26,065 nt of DNA from Spirochaetaceae bacterium (GTDB lineage: Bacteria; Spirochaetota; Spirochaetia; Treponematales; Breznakiellaceae), in the NCBI GenBank assembly GCA_031283025.1, contig JAITCP010000123.1:1-26065 (forward strand). The letters are read 5' to 3'. How positions within the stretch are numbered: the stretch's first letter is position 1; each line of letters starts with the position of its first letter. Positions 7,853 through 15,898 of this stretch are shown here, in pieces. A program made the position numbers and the translations under genes. The notes under the pieces are model-generated. The model was given only the letters and a program-made list of their open reading frames with translations, did no database searches and was not told the DNA's origin.

Positions 7853-8001
7853 AAAACCACGGAGTAACACGGAGTTTGGAAGACACGGAGTGGCACGGAG
7901 AGGGAGAAAAAAGGGATGATATGGGAATACCGCGAAGAAATACGGAGTTTTTTAGACGGTTTTGCTTTTTCTCTGTGAAACTCCGTGTACTCCGTGGTTT
8001 T
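7853..8001. repeat. 'CACGGAGT' inverted-repeat element (intergenic copy)
   Basis: This fills most of the gene-free stretch 7780-8144. The left arm (7853-7877) contains ACCACGGAGTAACACGGAGT. The right arm (7978-8001) is its reverse complement apart from a one-base deletion (24 of 25 positions). Further CACGGAG copies lie at about 7884-7900, and a degenerate one at 7942-7948. The element keeps a frame open on the minus strand, which makes the VWA gene look 80 codons longer than it is. A shorter relative lies inside nnr at 17789-17859. The remainder of the gap (8002-8144) holds the TTTGCGCCTCTG motif at 8052 and a weak GCCC-TGAA-GGGC hairpin near 8111; nothing else was recognised. Confidence 0.8.
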
Positions 8002-8051
8002 CTTTTTTCTGCGTAACATGAGTTACTATTTACCTATTGCTCTCCGCGTCC

Positions 8052-8069
8052 TTTGCGCCTCTGTGTGAG
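8052..8069 (+). repeat. TTTGCGCCTCTG-type repeat fragment
   Basis: TTTGCGCCTCTGTGTGAG lies about 50 bp from the inverted-repeat element. It matches 16 of 18 bases of 19465-19482 at the 3' end of nnr. Both differences are C/T, so the two look like diverged copies of one repeat. Confidence 0.5.
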
Positions 8070-8144
8070 AATTTCCCGGAGATAGAGCGGATGTTTGTTG
8101 GTCAAGTTTAGCCCTGAAGGGCAGGGAAGTTCATTATTGCTTCT

Positions 8145-9080
8145 TTAATTAAGGGCGGCAATGGTTGTTCTGAACCGTTCCGGCAGCGGAGCCTTAAAAC
8201 AGGACGGCTCATGATGCTGCGGAAGGACGATCCTCAGGCTGTATGCGTGAAGCATAAGCGTAGCGGCGGGAAAGCGCTTGTCCGGTGAAGCATAAAGCGG
8301 ATCCCCCAGTATGGGGTGGCCAATATGGGCAAGGTGGACCCGCAGTTGGTGGGTGCGCCCTGTCCGCGGTTTGAGGAGGAGCAGAGCGTAGTCTCCCCAG
8401 GACTTTAGAAGGCGGTAACGGGTAAGGGCAATTTTTCCCGGCCCCTGTTCCGGCAGGGCGGTAAAGCGCTTGCGGTCTCTTGGGTTTCTGGCAATGCGGG
8501 TACAGATGCTGCCCGCCGCTTCACGGGGCGTTCCCTTAACCAGCGCAATGTACAGCTTGCGCGCCGTTCTTGCCTTAAACTGGGCGGAAAGCATCGCCAG
8601 CGAATCATCGTCGTAGGCGGCGATGATCACGCCGGAAGTGTCCTTGTCCAGCCGGTGGACTATACCCGCCCGCACGTTTTCTGACGGCACGGCGGCTTCC
8701 CCGCCGCCATTAATCCGGTGCAGATGCCGCCAGAGCAGCGCGTTCGCAAGGGTGCCGGAATGATTGCCCGCTCCGGGATGTACCACCATGCCTTGAGGCT
8801 TATTGATCACTGCGCAGTGATCGTCCTCGTAAATCAAAGTAAGGGGAATGGGTTCGGGAGCCAGGTAAACAGGGGCGGCGGCAAGCCAGGAAAGTTCCAG
8901 CCTGTCCCCGGCTTTTACCGTGCGGGAAAGCTTTACCGGTTTTCCGTTCAACGCGGCTTCCAGGGCTCTGGATTTTATCTGTGAGCGGTTAAGGAGCTTG
9001 AGCGTTTCCGCTATATAACGATCCAGCCTGATTTTGCCGGGCAGCTCCCCCACAATCCCCGAATAGCGATTTTTTTCCAT
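8145..9080 (-). CDS. rluD: RluD-type 23S rRNA pseudouridine synthase
   Basis: This 311-residue RluA-family enzyme has an N-terminal S4 RNA-binding domain (about 15-65: 'IRLDRYIAETLKLLNRSQIK'). The catalytic motif is HRLDKDTSG (142-150, Asp145). The C-terminal family signature is 'GRTHQLRVHLAHIGHPILGDPLY'. The S4-plus-RluA layout is that of RluD/RluC; RluD (helix 69 of 23S rRNA) is the more likely call by length and motif, but the target is not proven. ATG 9080 is preferred over the adjacent TTG at 9083 because GGGAG then has a 5-nt spacing. It is the last gene of the PilZ-to-rluD run and starts 22 bp after the small secreted-protein gene. Confidence 0.88.
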   Translation of the reverse strand: MEKNRYSGIVGELPGKIRLDRYIAETLKLLNRSQIKSRALEAALNGKPVKLSRTVKAGDRLELSWLAAAPVYLAPEPIPLTLIYEDDHCAVINKPQGMVVHPGAGNHSGTLANALLWRHLHRINGGGEAAVPSENVRAGIVHRLDKDTSGVIIAAYDDDSLAMLSAQFKARTARKLYIALVKGTPREAAGSICTRIARNPRDRKRFTALPEQGPGKIALTRYRLLKSWGDYALLLLKPRTGRTHQLRVHLAHIGHPILGDPLYASPDKRFPAATLMLHAYSLRIVLPQHHEPSCFKAPLPERFRTTIAALN

Positions 9081-9102
9081 CAAGCTCCCGTGCGGTAATG
9101 AT

Positions 9103-9738
9103 TCATTGTTGTGTTACCCTTGCTTTGCTCCGCTTATGCTTGATAATAAAATGATCCACCACGGCGACAACCACCGATGCGGAAATGGCAATACCGAACA
9201 TCATCTTTAGCTCGGTATCTGTCATGGGTATGGCTCCCGCTCCCTTGAATACGCTGGGAGCATACCTGTTGTCCCAGTCGTGAGTCGCCGTGCGGTATAA
9301 ATCCATGAATGTTTGGGTGAAAAAAAACGTAAAAGGAAGGGAGCCAAAGGCGACTATTTCCCCCCGCCTTAGGTCTTTAGCCCATTGAGGGGGGCCTTCA
9401 GGGCTTGTCTGTTCCGCCGTATTTTTTTTTGATTTTGCGGGAACGGCTGGAAGAATTGTTTTCGTATTTTCTGCAGCATCTTCTGCAGCATCTTTATCAT
9501 CCGGCCCGTTCCGGGCGAATTCTTCGGAGCCCTCCTTGCTCCCGGAAGTTTCACCGGAGCCCGGTTTAGCCTGTGAATTTTTTTCCGTATCGTCAGAGCG
9601 TTCTTCTGAGTACGGTGTGCCTTGGGGGAGTTTATCCGTACCCGGCGTGGTTTGGGAAAATACAGTTCCGGCGGCAAGCAAAAAAATCACAAGCAAGGCG
9701 ATTTTTAGCAAGCGGCTTGTCAGCAAGATGTTTTTCAT
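9103..9738 (-). CDS. Secreted or membrane-anchored protein of unknown function
   Basis: The family was not recognised. The 211-residue product has an N-terminal signal peptide (hydrophobic 11-27, likely cut near 'VFSQ'). A long charged, low-complexity region (30-115) is rich in Glu, Ser, Lys and Asp. A conserved-looking C-terminal part begins 'WAKDLRRGEIVAFGSLPFTFF' and has a hydrophobic helix at about 181-200 followed by a basic tail. The low-complexity part contains a perfect 12-bp tandem duplication (TTCTGCAGCATC, 9469-9492) that encodes repeated DAAE. The ATG overlaps the PLPBP gene stop (ATGA), so the two are translationally coupled. An envelope location is inferred from the signal and helix. 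Confidence 0.75.
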   Translation of the reverse strand: MKNILLTSRLLKIALLVIFLLAAGTVFSQTTPGTDKLPQGTPYSEERSDDTEKNSQAKPGSGETSGSKEGSEEFARNGPDDKDAAEDAAENTKTILPAVPAKSKKNTAEQTSPEGPPQWAKDLRRGEIVAFGSLPFTFFFTQTFMDLYRTATHDWDNRYAPSVFKGAGAIPMTDTELKMMFGIAISASVVVAVVDHFIIKHKRSKARVTQQ

Positions 9739-10436
9739 TGTACCCTGTCTCCAAAAATAGCCGTTCCAATCCTAATCAGCGTGGAACCTTCTTCTATGGC
9801 GGTCTCAAAGTCATTGGACATGCCCATGGAAAGGCAGAAAAGATCAGGCAGGGGAAAGCGCTTCCTGAGCGTTTCCCGCGCGTTAAAGAGCGCCTTGAAG
9901 GATTTCCGCAGCGGCGCTTCATCCTGAGTAAAGGGGGCCATAGTCATCAGCCCTGCAAGGCGCAGGCCGGGGAACGACAAAACCAGTTCCGCCCCCCGTG
10001 TAAGGGAATCAAGATCAGGGTAGCCCGATTTTGATTCTTCCCCGGTATGCAATTCCATCAGCACGGTAAGGGGTTTATCCGCCGTCTCAGATTTTACGCC
10101 GGCCCTCAGGGCGGTGATAAGTTCGTCCCTGTCCAGGGATTCTACCGCGTCAAAAACGGCAAGGGCCCGCTTTGCCTTGTTTCGCTGGAGTGAGCCGATC
10201 ATGTGGAGCTCAAGTCCGCTGTGATTTTTCTTGAGAGAGGGGAATTTTTCTTCCGCTTCCTGAACTTTATTTTCTCCAAAAAGGAGGAGCCCCGCGTTAA
10301 TCGCTTCTTCAATTTTACCTGCCCCCTGGAATTTGGAAACTCCCATCAGCCGTATCTCATTGGGATTTCTCCCTGAACGGCAAGCGGCCTTTTCCATGCG
10401 TTCCCTTATGTTCTCAATTCGTTGTGCAACCGTCAT
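9735..10436 (-). CDS. yggS: Pyridoxal phosphate homeostasis protein (YggS/PLPBP family)
   Basis: This 233-residue protein is a single alanine-racemase-like TIM barrel that binds pyridoxal 5'-phosphate and buffers its supply; no catalytic reaction is known for the family. The PLP lysine lies in 'MGVSKFQ' (Lys35). Other family marks are 'FGENKVQEA', 'HMIGSLQRNK', 'LSMGMSNDFETAIEEGSTLIRIG' and the closing 'IFGDR'. The ATG lies inside the end of rsmA (23-bp overlap), preceded by AAGGAAAGG. The stop overlaps the next gene. Its position in a run with RNA-modifying enzymes probably reflects co-expression only. Confidence 0.94.
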   Translation of the reverse strand: MTVAQRIENIRERMEKAACRSGRNPNEIRLMGVSKFQGAGKIEEAINAGLLLFGENKVQEAEEKFPSLKKNHSGLELHMIGSLQRNKAKRALAVFDAVESLDRDELITALRAGVKSETADKPLTVLMELHTGEESKSGYPDLDSLTRGAELVLSFPGLRLAGLMTMAPFTQDEAPLRKSFKALFNARETLRKRFPLPDLFCLSMGMSNDFETAIEEGSTLIRIGTAIFGDRVQ

Positions 10437-11346
10437 TGCCTTTCCTTACAATACAATTATTTTCCAGTTCCGCCGCCAGGGCAAGAAACGCTTCCGCCGG
10501 AAGATTCTCCGCCCTATCCCCGCCGCGAAGCCCGCATTTTTCCAGCGCCGCCGCCGCAACGGCTTTCCGCTCCTTTTCCCTGATTGAAAGGCTGGGGGCC
10601 ATACCCCGCTCCTTTTTCTTGATTATATCGGAACGGGAAAGAAAATTCTCCAGGTTGTTGGCGATAGTCTTGCGGCGGGAAGCAAAAAGGGAACGTACCA
10701 CCGGATAAAAGAGGGGCGGAGGAAGGGATGTGCCGGGCAGCCTGTCAAAACAGACGGCGGCGGACTCCACATGGGGAACCGGGTAAAAGGAAGGGCCCTT
10801 TAAGGTCATAATGACTTTTGAGCTATACGCACAGGCGCACAGTACGGAAATTGACGAGTAGTTTTTGGAACCCGGTCGGGCTGTCATTCGCAAGGCTACT
10901 TCTTTTTGAACCGTTACTGCCATCCGGGTAAAAAACCGATGCCCTTCAATAAGGTTCCCCAAAAGCAGGGCCGCCGTAACATAGGGGAGGTTCCCAAAAA
11001 GATAGGGGGAAGGTTCCGCGCTTTTCCAGGTTTTAAGCACATCACCCCGGATAAGGGTAAAACAGGGGCCGGCAAAGAGTTCCTCCAGAATCGTACAATA
11101 CCCCGGATCGATCTCAAAGGCGGTAACGTCCATTCCCCGTTCAAGGAGTTCGGCGGTCATGGCCCCCAGGCCGCTGCCGATTTCCCAAACGGAAGCGCCC
11201 TTTTCCGCGTCCAGGGCATCGGCCAGGGTTCGCCGGGCCTGGGGGTTAACCAGAAAATTCTGCCCCCACTGTTTCCGTATGGAAAGCCCCCGGCTTTCCA
11301 GAAAAGAGCGCAGGGCGGGGCCGGAATTATAATCCAAAGGGGGCAA
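10414..11346 (-). CDS. rsmA: 16S rRNA dimethyladenosine transferase
   Basis: RsmA (KsgA) dimethylates two adjacent adenosines in the 3' hairpin of 16S rRNA with S-adenosylmethionine. Visible marks are 'KQWGQNFL' (25-32), SAM motif EIGSGLGAMT (55-64), acidic 'FEIDPG' (77-82), 'GDVL' (101-104) and the catalytic GNLPY (118-122). I chose TTG at 11346 because AGGAG lies 5 nt upstream. The longer frame from TTG 11385 lacks a ribosome site and would reach further into comEC. With this choice it overlaps comEC by 20 bp and the PLPBP gene by 23 bp. The length, 310 residues, is slightly more than usual. Confidence 0.93.
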   Translation of the reverse strand: MPPLDYNSGPALRSFLESRGLSIRKQWGQNFLVNPQARRTLADALDAEKGASVWEIGSGLGAMTAELLERGMDVTAFEIDPGYCTILEELFAGPCFTLIRGDVLKTWKSAEPSPYLFGNLPYVTAALLLGNLIEGHRFFTRMAVTVQKEVALRMTARPGSKNYSSISVLCACAYSSKVIMTLKGPSFYPVPHVESAAVCFDRLPGTSLPPPLFYPVVRSLFASRRKTIANNLENFLSRSDIIKKKERGMAPSLSIREKERKAVAAAALEKCGLRGGDRAENLPAEAFLALAAELENNCIVRKGNDGCTTN

Positions 11347-12829
11347 GGCAGCTCCTGTACCGTTTTTGCCGGATTGCCAGGACAAAAAGCCCGGCTGCGA
11401 TAAGGGGGGCGCTGATCAAAACTGCCGGAAGCGTCGCAGCAATACCGGGAAGGCGGGCAAACAGGGACACGCTCCATTGCAAGAAAAATTGCAAAGCGCC
11501 AAGAAGCCGGTCAAGGATCATCCCTAAAAGACGGATTTTCCCCACGGCAAGCCAGGCAAGGGAAAGGGCCATGAAGAGGCCGGAAAGGGGCGCTGCAATA
11601 AGCCCTGCGATAATACCCGCCGGGCGGAGTATGCCGAAAAAGGCCGCCGTTACCGGGGCGGAGGCAAGAAAAGCGCCGACGGACGCTCCAAGGCCGTTAG
11701 CCGGCAAATCGGGAAGTAATCCCTTAAGGAGGCCCGCTATTATACCGCTTGCTGCAAGGAGCCCTCCCAACGCCGTGTAGGAAAGGATAAAGGATAAACT
11801 GTAAGCCGATGCAGGTTCCCAAAGGGTCTGGACAAGGAATGCGGCGCCCAGCAGGACAAAAGGCTGCCCCGTTATACCGGAAAGAACCAGGCAGCTTCCC
11901 AGCACATACATGATCGCCGCCCGGATAAGGCTTGGCTGGGGGCCTACCAAAAAAACATACAGGACGATAAATGCAAGGCCCGCAAGAACGGCGCCCTTTT
12001 TCCCCAGAGGCCGCTTTAATGCAAAGGCCAGCAAGCCGGAGAGAAAAGCCAGGTGCATTCCGGAAAGGGCCAGAACATGGGAAAGACCGGCATCTCGGAA
12101 GGACAGGGCAAGGCCGCCTTCCAGGTTTTCCCTGGTTCCCAGAAGAAGGGCCGCCGCAAGGCCGCCCCAGGTTTTTGGTTTTAGTCGGTTCAGGACGGAA
12201 AGCCGCACAACAGTACGCAGTTGTTCCAGCGCCGGGGCGGCTTTTACTACATGGACAGACGCGGCCCGGAACCGGGGGACGGCGGCTGCCGTGTCATCCG
12301 GCAAAAAGCTGCCCTCCACGTACAATTCCGCCCCGCGGCCAAAACCCCGCAGCCTGGGCATGGTTCCCGCAGGGAAAAAGACCTGCACCCTGCCGCCGGC
12401 GGAGGCCCGGACTTTGCCGCCGGGAAGCTTCGCTCCGGTTTCCCGCAGTTCCATAAGGGATATGCCCCGCTCGGTTTCCGGACTTAATTCCGGTACGGTG
12501 AAAGATGAAAGAGAGCGGGGATCATCAAGGAGTATTCCTTTAAGGGAAACGATGTTTTCTGCCGGGACTCCCGGAGTAAAATGCGATAATCTTGATACCG
12601 ACCAAAGGCCGCAGAAAACGCCAAAACAAAGGGCGGGGATGGTAAAAATAAAAACGGGATCCGGACGGCGAAAAAACGCTTTACGCCTTCCGCATATCCA
12701 AACAACGCTAAAAACAAAACCCGCCGCCGCAAGGGCAAAAAGCGCAAGGCGGAAAGCGGGCAGGGGGATGTATACCGTCAATGCGGCGGCAAGGGCCGCA
12801 AAAAGAAGGGGGGAGGGCGTTGTTACCAT
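11327..12829 (-). CDS. comEC: ComEC/Rec2-like DNA-uptake channel, no metallo-hydrolase domain
   Basis: The 500-residue multi-pass membrane protein starts with three hydrophobic helices. An extracytoplasmic OB-like region follows (about 95-200). The competence domain follows with the diagnostic 'LALSGMHLAFLSG' and 'GPQPSLIRAAIMY' stretches. The C-terminal metallo-beta-lactamase-like domain found in many longer (700-800 residue) ComEC proteins is absent; the chain stops after the last helices and a basic tail. ComEC forms the inner-membrane channel for single-stranded DNA in transformation. Competence in treponemes is not established, so the role here is inferred. The start lies within the end of the HEAT-like gene (7-bp overlap) and has no clear Shine-Dalgarno. 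Confidence 0.87.
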   Translation of the reverse strand: MVTTPSPLLFAALAAALTVYIPLPAFRLALFALAAAGFVFSVVWICGRRKAFFRRPDPVFIFTIPALCFGVFCGLWSVSRLSHFTPGVPAENIVSLKGILLDDPRSLSSFTVPELSPETERGISLMELRETGAKLPGGKVRASAGGRVQVFFPAGTMPRLRGFGRGAELYVEGSFLPDDTAAAVPRFRAASVHVVKAAPALEQLRTVVRLSVLNRLKPKTWGGLAAALLLGTRENLEGGLALSFRDAGLSHVLALSGMHLAFLSGLLAFALKRPLGKKGAVLAGLAFIVLYVFLVGPQPSLIRAAIMYVLGSCLVLSGITGQPFVLLGAAFLVQTLWEPASAYSLSFILSYTALGGLLAASGIIAGLLKGLLPDLPANGLGASVGAFLASAPVTAAFFGILRPAGIIAGLIAAPLSGLFMALSLAWLAVGKIRLLGMILDRLLGALQFFLQWSVSLFARLPGIAATLPAVLISAPLIAAGLFVLAIRQKRYRSCLAPFGL

Positions 12830-14061
12830 TGCAGTCTGTTCAGAGCGTCCAGAGCGGCGGTGTTTATCTCCGCCGGATAGGGGAGCACGCTTGCTTGATA
12901 GACAGAATCGTAGGATGCCTTGTATCCCAGTTTGCCAAGGGCGGAAATCAGGGCCAGGACAAATTTTTGTTCTTCCGCACTTATTGCATTGACTCTTGAA
13001 TTGTAAATTCCCAGTTGAAGGCTCAAGAGCTGGGCAGCGTTGGTACTTTTCAGGACGGCAAGGCAGGAAACGGTATCCAGCAGGGGCTGTATTTGAGAGG
13101 GATCAAGCCTGAACGATGCAAGACATTGCTGGTAATATTTAATGACCAGGGGCAGGGCCGTTACCCGTTCCGTTTCCTTAATAAGGCGCACCGATAATTC
13201 ACACAGGGCGCTGTTCTGGTTTCGCCGTTCCGCAGAGACGGACGCAAGGGCTGTTTCCAGGGCGGCTTCCGCCAAAACACCCTTTTGTACGTCGGTAAAA
13301 TCATTTCGGACGGCGGCCAGCTTAAGGGCTTCCAGCTTCTCTGCCGGCGGGTTTTTCAGAATAACTCCCAAACAAAAGGAAAATAAATCGCCCTTAATTT
13401 GGTGGATCGCCCTGAGGGCGTTTTCTCCCAAATCTCCGGGATAGATAAAGCTGGCGGCAAAAAGAATCGGATAGCTTGCGTCATTCCCTATTTTCCCCAG
13501 CACTTCGATCAGGGCGGGGAATATACGCATATCCGCTCCGGGCCCCGTACCATACAAACGGTTTTGATCCGCCAGAAATTGATTTATCCTTTCAGTAAGA
13601 ACCGGCGCGTTTAAAAGCGCTAAAGTACGCAGTATTTCAACGCGGATCACGTTATCGGGAAACCGCAGAAACGCCTGCCACAGGGTATCCGCGGCGGGAG
13701 TATAGCTATATTTCGCCACCCCTTTAATGGCGCCGATGGTAATGTTGATCATATCCGGATCGTCAGGGAAAAGCGGAGCGTTGATTATGACAAAGCGCAG
13801 GGCCAGTTCGCAAAAAGGCCCGTAAAACTCGTCCGCCGCTTCATCATTTGCCGCGTCAAGCAGGATATTCACCTTGGTACTCAGATTGGAACGGATAAAA
13901 ATCCGTTCATAAGACTGCAGAATCGTTTCACCCGGCGTTTGCGCTTCAAGATACGGAGCAAGCAGTATCAAAGCCGCTAAAACCGGAAGTAATAACGCGG
14001 ACTTGTTCAAGAGCCCGGTTGGTTCCGGAACAGGTCTTGCAGGCGTTTTGGTTAAATTCAT
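12823..14061 (-). CDS. Secreted HEAT-repeat-like protein, unknown function
   Basis: The 412-residue protein has a hydrophobic signal segment (24-41, likely cut after 'YLEA'). The rest is almost wholly alpha-helical with regularly spaced helix pairs ('AADTLWQAFLRFPDNVIRVEILRTLALLNAP', 'PALIEVLGKIGNDASYPILFAASF', 'LVLALISALGKLGYKASYDSVYQ'-like). That pattern is typical of HEAT/ARM scaffolds. No catalytic motif was seen. It would lie in the periplasm or at the envelope as a scaffold, but its partner is unknown. AGGGGG sits 5 nt upstream of the ATG. It follows the PilZ gene by 21 bp and overlaps comEC, so it belongs to the same run. Confidence 0.75.
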   Translation of the reverse strand: MNLTKTPARPVPEPTGLLNKSALLLPVLAALILLAPYLEAQTPGETILQSYERIFIRSNLSTKVNILLDAANDEAADEFYGPFCELALRFVIINAPLFPDDPDMINITIGAIKGVAKYSYTPAADTLWQAFLRFPDNVIRVEILRTLALLNAPVLTERINQFLADQNRLYGTGPGADMRIFPALIEVLGKIGNDASYPILFAASFIYPGDLGENALRAIHQIKGDLFSFCLGVILKNPPAEKLEALKLAAVRNDFTDVQKGVLAEAALETALASVSAERRNQNSALCELSVRLIKETERVTALPLVIKYYQQCLASFRLDPSQIQPLLDTVSCLAVLKSTNAAQLLSLQLGIYNSRVNAISAEEQKFVLALISALGKLGYKASYDSVYQASVLPYPAEINTAALDALNRLQW

Positions 14062-14082
14062 GGTATCCCCCTTATACTTCCC

Positions 14083-15180
14083 TTATATGGCATTGTCCTG
14101 CGTGGCGCTTGTGTCGGCTGTAATTTCATTGGCGGCGGCTTCAACATCCGCTTCTTCATCCAAAACCCTAAAAGGAAGGTCATCTTCTTCCGGAAGCATT
14201 CCAAAAACTTCGCCCAAAACATGATTACGGGTCTCAGTATCCATGGTGTCTGCCTCCACATGAAGAAAAGACTGGTTTTTTTCTTCATTGTATTCTGTTG
14301 ACCGGACTATACCGGAAATACAGACCGGTGTGTTGTTCAGAATAAACTGAACCTTGATTCCCATCCCTGATGCGGCTTTACCCCCTATAAGTACTCCGCA
14401 GCCCGTATCGGACAGGTTTTCTATAAAGCATTTAAGGCCCGGTTTCATTTCTATGGAATTTGAAGGCTCATCGTGGCCCAGAATATAGAGAAACGCCGCC
14501 CTGTGAGTCTTAATTCTGACGGAACGCCGCTTCTGCGTCCGGGAAAGGTTTGTCGCATGGTTTATCTTGAGGGAAGGTTTCCCCTTGGAAAACACTTCGT
14601 CCTGAACCTCTGTATCGAACACATAACCCGCATCGTCCTCCCTCCAGAAGTAAACGGAAATAACCGTCCCGGTCCAGGAAAAACTTAACGGGAGTTTTGA
14701 ATTATTAGGCCGGACAATGGTAAGGTACTGACCCGTATTTTTTAGTATTTTGGAGCCGAACACTCCCTGGCCGTCCAATAGGAGCCGCAGACTTTGGCCT
14801 TCTTCTATCTGGCGGGTGTCTTGAATCCCCTTCTTTATTCTGGGTTTATCCATCTCTATCTTTTTGCGGTAGTCGTAGAGCTTGGAAAGAAAATCATGGG
14901 TGGATTGATCACCGCCGCCTGAAAGCCTGGCGCTGCGAACTATTTTCCTGATGCAGTTGTCAAGCTCGTGCTGGGACCAAAAAAGGGAGCTGGGATCGTC
15001 CAGGCTGCTTCTTACCGCCAGGCGCCGGAGCAGTTCTATTTCTCCAAGGCTAAACCCCGCATCCTTGCCCTTGGCAAAGAACTTAACCCAAGACTTTTTA
15101 TTGTCCTTTTTCGATTGGGAAAGTAAAAGCCCCGCAATTCCCGCAACGATGATTAAAATTACCAGAATGGTAACAAACAT
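14083..15180 (-). CDS. Membrane-anchored PilZ-domain (c-di-GMP) protein
   Basis: The 365-residue protein has an N-terminal membrane helix (2-21), an alpha-helical region (40-125), a YcgR-N-like beta domain (about 128-210) and a PilZ domain (about 215-325). The c-di-GMP contacts expected in PilZ are present: RRSVR (218-222, RxxxR) and NLSDTG (255-260, the D/NxSxxG motif). An acidic tail follows. Proteins of this layout act as cyclic-di-GMP effectors, in spirochaetes linked to motility and host interaction. The gene starts a seven-gene run; GAGGAA lies 6 nt before the ATG. Since flaA genes lie 6 kb away, a motility role is possible but is inference. Confidence 0.88.
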   Translation of the reverse strand: MFVTILVILIIVAGIAGLLLSQSKKDNKKSWVKFFAKGKDAGFSLGEIELLRRLAVRSSLDDPSSLFWSQHELDNCIRKIVRSARLSGGGDQSTHDFLSKLYDYRKKIEMDKPRIKKGIQDTRQIEEGQSLRLLLDGQGVFGSKILKNTGQYLTIVRPNNSKLPLSFSWTGTVISVYFWREDDAGYVFDTEVQDEVFSKGKPSLKINHATNLSRTQKRRSVRIKTHRAAFLYILGHDEPSNSIEMKPGLKCFIENLSDTGCGVLIGGKAASGMGIKVQFILNNTPVCISGIVRSTEYNEEKNQSFLHVEADTMDTETRNHVLGEVFGMLPEEDDLPFRVLDEEADVEAAANEITADTSATQDNAI

Positions 15181-15200
15181 GGTTTATTCCTCGTTTCTAC

Positions 15201-15206
15201 TATAAT
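15201..15206 (+). promoter_or_regulatory. Candidate -10 box in the PilZ/CPBP divergent gap
   Basis: TATAAT occurs in the 41-bp gap between the divergent PilZ and CPBP genes. Read on the plus strand it would give a leader of about 9 nt before ATG 15222. No good -35 hexamer was found. The same AT-rich block also offers a TATTAT on the minus strand for the PilZ gene, so the direction is undecided. Confidence 0.3.
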
Positions 15207-15221
15207 ATACTTTGTGGACAG

Positions 15222-15764
15222 ATGCTATATTCACTTTTCTGGAAGATTCCCGCGCTTATCCTCTTCCTGCTGCTTTTTGGAAAATCCCCGGAAGGAAAAG
15301 CCGCCTTGCTTGAGGGCGCTGTTTTTCGTCCGGCAAGGGATTTCCCCGCGTTAGCCCTGTGTTTTCCGGTTCTTTTATTGTCAGGTTATCTTGTATCGTT
15401 CCTGGCCGCCTTTTCCGGCTTTCCGCCGTTTCCCGTCCCGTTTCCCGCCGGTGCCCTTGCCTGGGCCGTGGTTGTCCTTGCGTCCCTTAGTACCGGCTAT
15501 CTGGAAGAAGCCTATTTCCGCATTTTTCTTCCCGCCCAATGCGCTTTTTTGGGGCGTTTTGCCGGTTTTTGGTTCCCCATTCTGTTGTTCGGCCTTTGCC
15601 ATGCTTATGAAGGCCTCTGGGGCTTTATCAACGCGTTTTTGGCCGGTTTTTTTCTTTCACTCGCCTACAGAAAAACATTGTCTTTGCACGGCATAGCCCT
15701 GGCCCACGGATTTTACAATATTTCCGTCTATCTTATGGCGGCGCTGGACAGTTTGTGGAAATAG
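15222..15764 (+). CDS. CPBP-family intramembrane protease (Abi/CAAX type)
   Basis: The 180-residue protein has about five membrane segments and the three motifs of the CPBP glutamic protease family: EEAYFR (95-100, EExxxR), 'LLFGLCH' with His127, and HGFYN (162-166, HxxxN). These residues form the active site within the membrane. Family members process prenylated or membrane peptides, or bacteriocin-related substrates; the substrate here cannot be told. The gene stands alone between the divergent PilZ gene and DUF805. It has almost no leader and a weak ribosome site (GTGGACAG). Confidence 0.87.
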   Translation: MLYSLFWKIPALILFLLLFGKSPEGKAALLEGAVFRPARDFPALALCFPVLLLSGYLVSFLAAFSGFPPFPVPFPAGALAWAVVVLASLSTGYLEEAYFRIFLPAQCAFLGRFAGFWFPILLFGLCHAYEGLWGFINAFLAGFFLSLAYRKTLSLHGIALAHGFYNISVYLMAALDSLWK

Positions 15765-15804
15765 TTGATGTTATAGGAGTCATACATAAAATCATGGACA
15801 TTTC

Positions 15805-15847
15805 TATAATAATATGATACTGTTATGCACAGTGGTAATAGCATAAC
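15805..15847 (+). promoter_or_regulatory. Candidate -10 and 5'-leader hairpin before DUF805 gene
   Basis: TATAAT (15805-15810) is followed by a perfect 7-bp inverted repeat, GTTATGC (15822-15828) and GCATAAC (15841-15847), with a 12-nt loop. The repeat would lie at the very start of the transcript. It may be an operator or an RNA hairpin. No good -35 hexamer was found. The same heptamers mark the ends of the cassette near 25.3-25.9 kb. Confidence 0.4.
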
Positions 15848-15898
15848 CTCCGGGTTTTGTGAATGCTGCTACATTTTATTTTAAGTAAGGAGTTTTTT

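Noticed and set aside
7853..8001. CRISPR array, because of recurring CACGGAG units
   Set aside because: The units are short, unevenly spaced and in both orientations; there are no uniform spacers and no cas genes.
7780..8019. 80-codon N-terminal extension of the VWA lipoprotein gene
   Set aside because: It is the translation of the CACGGAGT inverted repeat plus promoter; the real lipoprotein signal starts at 7779.
11347..11385. 13-codon longer start of rsmA from TTG 11385
   Set aside because: No ribosome site and a longer overlap with comEC; TTG 11346 has AGGAG at 5 nt.
11910..12992. 360-codon open frame on the plus strand
   Set aside because: It lies antisense to comEC and the HEAT-like gene; the Arg/Pro-rich composition is typical of a shadow frame.
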